Positions 1 to 5,300 of a stretch of 6,678 nucleotides of DNA are shown piece by piece. The translations under genes were made by a program, and so were the position numbers. Location of the stretch: the NCBI GenBank assembly GCA_031264875.1, contig JAISDK010000111.1:1-6678 (forward strand), in the 5' to 3' direction. Position 1 is the first letter of the stretch. Each line of letters opens with the position of its first letter. Origin of the DNA: Prevotellaceae bacterium (lineage in GTDB: Bacteria > Bacteroidota > Bacteroidia > Bacteroidales > UBA932). The notes under the pieces were generated by a model. That model saw only the letters and a list, made by a program, of their open reading frames with translations. It ran no database searches and had not been told where the DNA came from.

Positions 1-1
1 G

Positions 2-58
2 GGAATAAAACAGCTGGATATATTTGGCGATGACACAGGCGTCGATTTCAGCTTTTAG
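2..58 (+). CDS. 3' end of an unidentified gene (partial)
   Basis: This is the only plus-strand frame open from the left edge to a stop that directly precedes a strong terminator. It gives 18 residues (GIKQLDIFGDDTGVDFSF) and then TAG at 56-58. The acidic and hydrophobic tail is plausible for a real C-terminus, but it is too short to assign a family. The terminator about 30 bases downstream supports a plus-strand gene ending here. It is not obviously co-transcribed with the glycosyltransferase pair, since a terminator and about 600 bases of gene-poor DNA separate them. The product is unknown. Confidence 0.45.
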   Translation, partial: GIKQLDIFGDDTGVDFSF

Positions 59-87
59 TATAGCTGATTATTCGATGTTGATTTGAT

Positions 88-127
88 AAGCCGGATGACG
101 CAACGAATCGCGTCATCCGGTTTATTT
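88..127 (+). terminator. Rho-independent terminator of the left-edge gene
   Basis: An 11-bp perfect stem, ccggatgacgc (91-101) paired with gcgtcatccgg (110-120), has an 8-base loop (aacgaatc). It is extended by a G-T pair and A-T pairs at 88-90/121-123, and the right arm runs into tttattt. The stem and T tract fit an intrinsic terminator for the gene ending at 58. The A-rich left flank is too short and mixed to claim efficient termination on the minus strand. Confidence 0.8.
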
Positions 128-297
128 GCGTCATAGCTGGTGTTCGTTAACGGATGGAAAAATCTTTGCTATTGAGATAATGGTCAAAAACAGTATCTAC
201 CAAATTGAATGAAAATCCTGTGATATTATTCATAATTCTATAAATTAAGTTATTAATAATTGCGTGTTATATGTTTTTATGTAAATGAACGAAAAAA

Positions 298-335
298 TCA
301 CGCGAGAGATGAAAAGGAAAAATTCTCTCGTGTGA
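298..335. repeat. Imperfect inverted repeat (12-bp stem hairpin)
   Basis: Positions 298-309 (tcacgcgagaga) pair with 324-335 (tctctcgtgtga) over 12 pairs with a single G-T wobble, around a 14-base A-rich loop. There is no T tract right after the right arm, so it is a poor plus-strand terminator. It could be an RNA structure in a long leader, a relic of a mobile element, or a decayed terminator for a lost gene. It abuts the gtgaat repeats. Confidence 0.5.
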
Positions 336-429
336 ATTTCAGTGAATCCCAGTGAATTCTACATGTCTGTTTGCTGTTTTCATGTGATACACCATTTGAC
401 CGCTGATTAACCTGATCCACCTGATTGGA
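332..429. repeat. Degenerate short-period repeats (10-bp and 9-bp)
   Basis: The hexamer gtgaat occurs at 332, 342 and 352 (10-bp period). Further on, ctgat occurs at 403, 412 and 421 (9-bp period: ctgattaac, ctgatccac, ctgattgga). Read on the minus strand, the second set encodes an Asn/Gln-rich run, SNQVDQVNQRSN, within a frame open from 453 to a TGA at 298-300. That frame has no ATG and no recognisable domain. I read the stretch as a low-complexity relic, possibly the eroded tail of a former minus-strand gene, rather than a working gene. Confidence 0.4.
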
Positions 430-717
430 TTGAAGTTGATAATAACTGTACGTTCATAACTTCTGTAGTATCGTAAAGTATTAAGATGAGCTAAGGGATG
501 CTATTGCTTATAAGTTTTCTTAAACCACCTTGAAATATATATTCAATGCCCTTTACATTTCCGTATCTCATCTTCTACTTTGAACTTATTTTGAAATCAC
601 CCGTTTATCAAATAATTGCCTGTCAAGTTCACAGTGACATTAATGATTGTTTGACAGCAATTTGGCATAAAATATATCATAATATATGTAGAGAGAGAAA
701 AAAAGTGTTATGCAATA

Positions 718-1623
718 ATGAAGACAGTAAAAATAATAGGAGGATTGGGAAATCAAATGTTCCAATATTCATTTTATTGCTGGCTAAACCGAGTTTATGG
801 AAATGTAAAAATAGATATTTCCGAATTTGGAAACTACTATCAACACAACGGATTAGAATTAGAAAATGTTTTTAATACCGGAATACATGCAGTCATAGCA
901 GAAGAGCGCGATTTGGCACAGATAAAGGATTTGAAGCCATTATTTAAAGTACGTCGCAAGCTGGGTCAATTATTATTTCGCAATCCTAATTTATTTATTA
1001 AGAACACGCATTTTTGCGCTCCGCTGTATTGCGGATACTATCCTTCCCTGATAGAGGATGATGCAGACAGGTATTATGATGGCTACTGGCAAAACGAGAA
1101 ATATTTTGAACTGATTGATATAAGGTCTATTTTCAGGTGGAGCAATCTGTCTTCAAAAACAATAGCCTGTGCAAAAAAGATGAGTAATGAAAATTCGGTT
1201 TCCCTGCATATTCGCAGGCTCGATTCGGCGAGAAATTTCAGGCATTTGTTATATCTGACGAGACTGCGCATTGTATGGAGAGTGGCGTCTAAAGAATATT
1301 ATGTCAGAGCAATACAGGAGATGAAAAAAAGAGTTGAGAATCCTGTTTTTTATATTTTTACAGATAATATTTTATGGGTCGATCAGAATATACATTTCAC
1401 AGAAAACATGATTGTTGTCGATTGGAACAGAGGAAATGAAAGTAATCAGGACATGTATCTGATGAGCCGGTGCAGGCATAATATCATTTCGATGAGTTCA
1501 TTTAGCTGGTGGGGCGCATGGTTAAATGCCAGTTCCGACAAAATAGTAATATCACCAAGGAAATGGGCTTCCCGTTTTGTCAAGTGTATGGATATTATTC
1601 CAAGTACGTGGATAAAAATATGA
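718..1623 (+). CDS. Alpha-1,2-fucosyltransferase-like glycosyltransferase (GT11)
   Basis: This 301-residue protein has the normal length of bacterial GT11 enzymes, which move fucose from GDP-fucose to the 2-OH of a galactose in capsule, O-antigen or other surface glycans on the cytoplasmic side. Family landmarks in order are: GGLGNQMFQY (residues 8-17), the N-terminal signature; GYWQNEKYF (122-130); HIRRLD (164-169), at the position of the HxRRGD nucleotide-sugar motif; FTDN (214-217); and SSFSWWGAWLN near 260-270. No signal peptide or TM helix is evident. The family usually has Gly and then Tyr around the Asp of HxRRGDY; here the residues are Leu168 and Ser170, so activity or donor choice may differ. 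The start is the ATG at 718, preceded by a purine-rich stretch (690-705) but no clear Shine-Dalgarno sequence. It forms an operon with the next gene, one base away, and is AT-rich compared with the right half of the window. The GT11 assignment is firm; exact linkage and acceptor are unknown. Confidence 0.9.
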   Translation: MKTVKIIGGLGNQMFQYSFYCWLNRVYGNVKIDISEFGNYYQHNGLELENVFNTGIHAVIAEERDLAQIKDLKPLFKVRRKLGQLLFRNPNLFIKNTHFCAPLYCGYYPSLIEDDADRYYDGYWQNEKYFELIDIRSIFRWSNLSSKTIACAKKMSNENSVSLHIRRLDSARNFRHLLYLTRLRIVWRVASKEYYVRAIQEMKKRVENPVFYIFTDNILWVDQNIHFTENMIVVDWNRGNESNQDMYLMSRCRHNIISMSSFSWWGAWLNASSDKIVISPRKWASRFVKCMDIIPSTWIKI

Positions 1624-1624
1624 T

Positions 1625-2383
1625 ATGCAGGAGATTTTAATTTCCATAATAATTCCTTCCTATAATTCTTCTCAATTTATTGCAGAAACAATAGAATCAA
1701 TCCTGTTGCAGACATATGCCAATTGGGAATTATTAATTACAGACGACTGTTCGACTGACAGTACCTGGAAAATATTGAATGAATATGTACTGAAGGACAA
1801 TAGAATCAGAATATTTAAGCTGAACACAAATTCGGGAGCAGGGGCAGCGCGCAATAATTCCATAAAGCAGGCTGCCGGAAAGTATATTGCTTTTTGCGAC
1901 AGCGATGACTTATGGCTGCCGGAAAAGCTGGAAAAGCAAATAAAATTTATGGAAGACAATAAATGCTGTTTTTCCTTTTCAAGCTACAACTGTATTGACG
2001 AGAAAGGAGAATTTATTAAAAACATAAAAGTTAAAAAGCAATTAACGTACAGCGCTTTATTGAAGAACAATTACATTCCCTGCCTTACAACTGTTTACAG
2101 CGCTTCGGCTGTTGGCGAAATACTTATGCCGGAAATCAGGAAAAGACAGGACTGGGCATTCTGGCTGAAAATAATAAAGATCACGAATTATGCGTCAGGC
2201 ATTGAAGAACCGCTGGCATTATACCGGATACGGAATAATTCATTATCAAAAAACAAATTAGGCTTATTAAAATATAATTTCGCCATCTACAGGGATATAG
2301 AACAGTTTTCTACTCTCAAATCGTATCTGTTCACACTTCGTTTCCTGTTCTTCAATTTTATATATAAGAAGCTGGGTAAATGA
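1625..2383 (+). CDS. Family 2 glycosyltransferase (GT-A fold)
   Basis: This 252-residue protein has a GT2 catalytic domain filling the first two thirds. ISIIIPSYNSSQFI (residues 6-19) is the first beta strand and nucleotide-binding loop. TDDCSTDST (39-47) carries the uracil/ribose-contacting Asp. GAGAARN (71-77) follows. CDSDDLW (91-97) holds the metal-binding DxD, and KRQDWAFWLKI (173-183) sits where the catalytic-base Asp occurs in WcaA/TuaG-like members. The C-terminal 40 or so residues are basic and aromatic, suggesting peripheral membrane attachment rather than a clear TM helix. The ATG at 1625 follows the upstream TGA by one base, so translation is probably coupled to the fucosyltransferase. 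The pair likely adds successive sugars to the same surface glycan. The sugar donor cannot be told from sequence. The gene ends 22 bases from the convergent TPR gene with no strong terminator between. Confidence 0.9.
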   Translation: MQEILISIIIPSYNSSQFIAETIESILLQTYANWELLITDDCSTDSTWKILNEYVLKDNRIRIFKLNTNSGAGAARNNSIKQAAGKYIAFCDSDDLWLPEKLEKQIKFMEDNKCCFSFSSYNCIDEKGEFIKNIKVKKQLTYSALLKNNYIPCLTTVYSASAVGEILMPEIRKRQDWAFWLKIIKITNYASGIEEPLALYRIRNNSLSKNKLGLLKYNFAIYRDIEQFSTLKSYLFTLRFLFFNFIYKKLGK

Positions 2384-2405
2384 AATTTCCCATTCCTTTC
2401 GCCAT

Positions 2406-4073
2406 TTATTCCATGGACTTTCCGAGCACCCGTTTCATGTCGTTGAACACTTCTTCAGAGTCCTCGTCTCTTTCAACGGACGAAAGTATCCGGTAAGATT
2501 CCTGTGCGGCCTCAAGCGCTTTTTTCCTGTTTGGATCAATCTTGTGATAATAATAGTACACGTTTCTCCATAAGCATCCCAGCACCAGCAAATAATCTTC
2601 CGGCTTGGTGACGGAAAGTTTGCCGAATATCTCAATAGATTCCTGAAGCAGCTCAAAGCTTCTGCGATATGATTTCATGCGAATGCACAGGTTGGAGCAG
2701 AGGTTTATCGCCTCACCCAGATCGGGAAGATAAGTCTCCGGAAAATGGTCTGAAAGGATTCTGTACAGCTTCACAACCTTTTCCCTTTCCCGAACGGCGT
2801 CTTCCGGACGTTGAAGGTGAAGATACAGTTCGGCGAGCAGCTCTCTGGTTTTTGCCCGCTGAGGCAGCTGACCGAAAAGATCTATTTCCTGCACCCGCTT
2901 GCGAATCTCCAGCTCCTCCTGCGCCAGGCTGACAGCTTTCTGGTAATCATCTATAAAAAAATGGGCTAACGTCAGATTATGCAGTGTGCTCGCCTTTGAT
3001 TTCAGTATATCGTACAGGTTATATTCGATATTGTCATCCATGATTTTCAAGGCTTCCTCATACCGCGAGATTGCATCGGAGAACTCCTCGAGGCATAAGT
3101 GAACAGTAGCCAGCTTGTCAATCACATGAGCCAGATACATGGCATATTCGCTGTTACCGTCCGAGGCTATTTCCCGTCGAATTTTCATCGCCTCCTCAAA
3201 CACGATCAGGGCTACAGGATAGTTCTCGGAAAACACGTGATAATCACCCTGTATCTCAAGCATGTCGGCCATCAGCGGACGGTATTCGGCAGGATTGACT
3301 TCACTGAGTGCGGTATATGCCTTCAATGCCATTCCGATATACTCAATAGCCCCGACAGTGTCGCCCTGCCGTCTTGAGAGGACGCCAAGCGCCCAGAGGC
3401 ACTTTGCCCCGTACAGGCAACACGACTCTTCTTCCACATCCTTGCAGTACATGATATACGCATCGTCGAGCAGTTCGCAGGCCCATTCCTTTTCATCGGT
3501 ATCCATCAGATAGGAAGCAAGTTCATACATGGTATGCATATTAAAGGACGCATCATGCGCATCCGACAGAAGACTGTAAACATCCTCATACCATTTGGGA
3601 TTGTCAATAAAAGTATAGCCGTAGAGCGCCTTGACAAGCAGTTCATACGATCTGCGTTCCGCACCGGCAAGCGCTTTTCTACTCCGCTCGCTGTCCTTCG
3701 AATAACAGTCGTCCATAAGATTTTCTATCTCTTCGCGTATTGTCGCGGCGTCCAGAACCCTGTCCATTTCAGGGAATTTTCCCTGATAGAAATATTCTTC
3801 GGCCTGCCGCAGCCGTTTTGAATGAAGCGGAAGCGTCCTTAAAGTTTCATGAATATATCCCGTGTACTCTTTCAGCTTTTTCATCTGCGCCAGCTTACTT
3901 TGCAGTTCGTCGCTCAGTTTCAGCATGATTTCACCGCCCTGCCCATTCTCAATCTGTTCCTTCAGATGGATAACCGATTCCATCATGTTGTTGTAATACT
4001 CGGATCTTTCCAGTATCCGCTCAACCGTTATATATGACGGTTCCATTCCGTCAGCATAGCTATTTATATCCAT
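2406..4073 (-). CDS. Cytoplasmic tetratricopeptide-repeat protein
   Basis: This is a 555-residue, highly helical protein with no signal peptide or membrane helix, so it is probably cytosolic. Residues 1-130 are charged and predicted helical, possibly coiled coil (ERSEYYNNMMESVIHLKEQ; later AEEYFYQGKFPEMDRVLD, which itself looks TPR-like). From about 220 to 530 there are consecutive TPR-type helix pairs: LGVLSRRQGDTVGAIEYIGMA (about 228-248), GDYHVFSENYPVALIVFEEA (about 275-294), LATVHLCLEEFSDAISRYEEA (about 319-339), LTLAHFFIDDYQKAVSLAQEE (about 366-386), LAELYLHLQRPEDAVREREKV (about 411-431), and two weaker ones. Such arrays bind protein partners and have no catalytic residues. It is convergent with the glycosyltransferases and divergent from mtgA, so it is probably transcribed alone. 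The start is the ATG at 4071-4073. In some Bacteroidota, similar N-terminal segments occur in proteins with effector domains, but none is present here. The specific role is unknown. Confidence 0.85.
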   Translation of the reverse strand: MDINSYADGMEPSYITVERILERSEYYNNMMESVIHLKEQIENGQGGEIMLKLSDELQSKLAQMKKLKEYTGYIHETLRTLPLHSKRLRQAEEYFYQGKFPEMDRVLDAATIREEIENLMDDCYSKDSERSRKALAGAERRSYELLVKALYGYTFIDNPKWYEDVYSLLSDAHDASFNMHTMYELASYLMDTDEKEWACELLDDAYIMYCKDVEEESCCLYGAKCLWALGVLSRRQGDTVGAIEYIGMALKAYTALSEVNPAEYRPLMADMLEIQGDYHVFSENYPVALIVFEEAMKIRREIASDGNSEYAMYLAHVIDKLATVHLCLEEFSDAISRYEEALKIMDDNIEYNLYDILKSKASTLHNLTLAHFFIDDYQKAVSLAQEELEIRKRVQEIDLFGQLPQRAKTRELLAELYLHLQRPEDAVREREKVVKLYRILSDHFPETYLPDLGEAINLCSNLCIRMKSYRRSFELLQESIEIFGKLSVTKPEDYLLVLGCLWRNVYYYYHKIDPNRKKALEAAQESYRILSSVERDEDSEEVFNDMKRVLGKSME

Positions 4074-4230
4074 AACTCTATAATATTTAATCTTTGATAA
4101 TCACAAACGTTTCTTGTTTTACGCCGCAAATGTATATAAAAATTTCACATGAGGCAGCATTTTAAAAAGGAACATGAGGAGCGTATTCCAAACACGGCGA
4201 TCAAGTCAAATGCGATGTATGTAATAAATA
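4074..4230. promoter_or_regulatory. Divergent promoter region between the TPR gene and mtgA
   Basis: This 157-bp AT-rich spacer lies between divergent starts, so it should carry promoters in both directions. On the minus strand, positions 4134-4127 read TACATTTG, an exact match to the Bacteroidota sigma -7 consensus TAnnTTTG, about 53 bases before the TPR start. No TTTG-type -33 element is visible at the usual 19-21 bp upstream, so the call is tentative. No equally good match is seen for mtgA on the plus strand. No ribosome-binding motif precedes either start. Confidence 0.35.
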
Positions 4231-4240
4231 ATGGCTACTT

Positions 4241-4972
4241 TTGCAAAAAAAAAAAATACATCAGTTGTCAAAAAAAGTGTCATCGAATAAATTACGGAAA
4301 GTCGTCGGGAGATTTATACTTCGGGTGGCAATATGCTTCTTTTCGTTCAGCATACTGTCGGTGATACTTTTAAGGTGGCTGCCTGTGCGTTACACCCCCC
4401 TGATGTTTATCCGCTACGTGGAGAACATCAAGGATGGAGACTACCGGAATGTCCGCGAATGGATATCAATCGACCATATTTCCGATTCCGTTGTAATGGC
4501 GGTCATTGCTGCGGAAGACAACATGTTTATGACTCATTTCGGAATCGACCTGGAAGCAATAAAAAAAGCGAGAATACACAACCGTGTCCACGGTACAAAA
4601 CTGGGTGGCAGCACAATTACTCAGCAAACTGCAAAAAATGTTTTCCTCCTGCCATCGCGTACCTGGTCACGAAAGGCGTTTGAAGCGTATTTCACCGTTC
4701 TCATGGAAATTTTCTGGTCGAAAAGAAGAATTATGGAAGTTTACCTTAATATAATAGAAACCGGCGACGGAATATATGGCATAAAAGCCGCCGCTGCAAA
4801 ATATTTCGGAAAATCGGCCGACGAACTTTCCGGAGCCGAAGCGTCACGGATTGCATCAATACTGCCCAATCCCCGTAAATTAGAAATCGGCAAACCCTCT
4901 ATGGAACTTAAAATAAAGCAAAAAAAAATCCTGAATCAAATCAGAACTCAGATAAAACGTCCCGTATGGTGA
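4241..4972 (+). CDS. mtgA: Monofunctional peptidoglycan glycosyltransferase (GT51)
   Basis: This enzyme polymerises lipid II into glycan strands at the outer face of the inner membrane. It lacks the transpeptidase domain of class A PBPs. The frame is 243 residues, normal for MtgA. It has a basic N-terminus, one TM anchor (about residues 25-47, FILRVAICFFSF onward), then the GT51 domain with all main motifs: VIAAEDNMFMTHFGID (88-103, catalytic Glu92), GGSTITQQTAKN (122-133), the RKAFEAYF region (144-151), and RRIMEVYLNIIETGDGIYG from 162, whose Glu166 matches the second catalytic Glu region. PNPRK near the end is also typical. The given start is a TTG. A natural-looking ATG at 4231 (MATFAKKK) is in another frame and meets TAA at 4288-4290. 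It joins the mtgA frame only if the A12 run at 4245-4256 loses one A, which gives a 246-residue protein. No other in-frame start lies upstream, because a stop occurs at 4229-4231. Confidence 0.92.
   Translation: MQKKKIHQLSKKVSSNKLRKVVGRFILRVAICFFSFSILSVILLRWLPVRYTPLMFIRYVENIKDGDYRNVREWISIDHISDSVVMAVIAAEDNMFMTHFGIDLEAIKKARIHNRVHGTKLGGSTITQQTAKNVFLLPSRTWSRKAFEAYFTVLMEIFWSKRRIMEVYLNIIETGDGIYGIKAAAAKYFGKSADELSGAEASRIASILPNPRKLEIGKPSMELKIKQKKILNQIRTQIKRPVW
4245..4256 (+). repeat. A12 homopolymer at the 5' end of mtgA
   Basis: Twelve consecutive A residues fall five codons after the ATG at 4231 and two bases into the second codon after the TTG at 4241. A second run of seven A is at 4270-4276. With 12 A the ATG frame encodes 19 residues and stops at 4288-4290. 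With 11 (or 8 or 14) it runs into full-length MtgA. Candidate explanations are slipped-strand phase variation, RNA polymerase slippage, ribosomal frameshifting, or a homopolymer miscount in the assembly. Confidence 0.85.
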
Positions 4973-4977
4973 GAGTC

Positions 4978-5069
4978 TCTTCACCCGAGCGGATAAAGAG
5001 TCTTCACCCGCTCGGATAAAAGGTCTTTATCCGCTCGGATAAAGGGTCTTTATCCGAGCGGGTGAAGAG
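4978..5069. repeat. Four tandem 23-bp palindromic units
   Basis: Four contiguous units of exactly 23 bp begin at 4978, 5001, 5024 and 5047. Each starts TCTT and contains two 8-bp half-sites around a 2-base centre. The left half is TTCACCCG or TTTATCCG, the centre is AG or CT, and the right half is CGGATAAA or CGGGTGAA. Writing S for TTCACCCG and R for TTTATCCG, with primes for reverse complements, the units are S-AG-R', S-CT-R', R-CT-R' and R-AG-S'. Units 2 and 4 are exact inverted copies over 20 bp (5001-5020 and 5049-5068), so the array can fold into a large hairpin with unit 3 as an inner hairpin. It starts five bases after the mtgA stop. Possible roles are a multi-dimer protein-binding site, a convergent-gene transcript end, or an interspersed repeat. 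Confidence 0.85.
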
Positions 5070-5123
5070 CGCATAGGAATTGTTGTGAAATAAATTGACT
5101 GTTTTCTTAATCTCTTGTGATAA

Positions 5124-5225
5124 AATATTGCCGTCAGCTTTAGCTGACGGAACTTTTTGAACATCTTGTCTTTGGGATTTTGTCCTGCATTTTCTTATCC
5201 GTCAGCTAAAGCTGACGGCAATATT
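5124..5225. repeat. REPIN/MITE-like inverted repeat built from GTCAGC palindromes
   Basis: A perfect 27-bp inverted repeat (5124-5150 and 5199-5225) is separated by 48 bases. Each arm contains a 20-bp near-perfect palindrome: ccgtcagct, a tt or aa centre, then agctgacgg (5131-5150 and 5199-5218). Each arm can therefore form its own hairpin, or the two arms can pair with each other. This doublet of inverted palindromes is the architecture of REPINs and of some small MITEs. The 48-base interior encodes nothing visible. No flanking target-site duplication could be identified with confidence. Confidence 0.8.
5131..5157. terminator. Likely terminator hairpin between convergent mtgA and kinase genes
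   Basis: The hairpin ccgtcagct/agctgacgg (5131-5150) is followed on the plus strand by aactttttg, a T5 tract six bases' span from the stem. On the minus strand it is followed by caatatttta. Its place between two convergent genes suits a bidirectional transcript end, with the REP-like palindrome recruited as a terminator. The T tract is offset by three bases, so efficiency is uncertain. The 23-bp array upstream could also contribute for mtgA. Confidence 0.4.
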
Positions 5226-5241
5226 AAAGCTGACGGCAATA
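5207..5241. repeat. 18-bp direct repeat: extra half copy of the GTCAGC element
   Basis: The 17-mer taaagctgacggcaata occurs at 5207-5223 and again at 5225-5241, an 18-bp period. The second copy is a half palindrome without its left arm. It looks like a partial tandem duplication at the right end of the element, by replication slippage or incomplete excision. Confidence 0.8.
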
Positions 5242-5300
5242 CAATCGCTCATTATTGTTGTTTGTCATTCAGTCAGTTTATTTCTCGACAATTACATAGT

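Larger units (their letters stand above)
124..717. other. Gene-poor AT-rich intergenic region
   Basis: About 590 bases lie between the terminator and the fucosyltransferase start, with no convincing gene. The longest frame here, from 546, runs out of phase into the glycosyltransferase and has no protein-like character. The region holds the hairpin at 298-335 and the short-period repeats at 332-429, annotated separately. A promoter for the glycosyltransferase pair must lie here. There is TTGACA at 651-656 followed 18 bases later by TATCAT (675-680), and a near match to the Bacteroidota -7 element (TAnnTTTG) as TACATTTC at 554-561. Neither is decisive. No tRNA or riboswitch was recognised. Confidence 0.5.

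Noticed and set aside
651..680. TTGACA-N18-TATCAT as a sigma70-type promoter for the glycosyltransferase pair
   Set aside because: It matches the E. coli consensus, but Bacteroidota primary sigma factors use TAnnTTTG with TTTG further upstream, so it is mentioned only as a possibility in the intergenic entry.
546..875. 109-codon frame overlapping the start of the fucosyltransferase
   Set aside because: Its second half is a frame shadow of the GT11 N-terminus, and the first half has no recognisable protein features.
2384..2405. Terminator between the convergent GT2 and TPR genes
   Set aside because: Only a 4-bp tggg/ccca stem with mismatches beyond it is present, with no convincing T tract on either strand.
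2669..4037. Several 60-95 codon plus-strand frames within the TPR gene
   Set aside because: They are opposite-strand shadows of a continuous 555-residue TPR protein and have no family features.
4149..4364. 71-codon frame starting upstream of mtgA
   Set aside because: It overlaps the mtgA anchor region out of frame, shows no domain, and is explained by the mtgA coding sequence.
4978..5069. The 23-bp array as a CRISPR array
   Set aside because: The units are contiguous, with no unique spacers between repeats, and no cas gene is nearby.
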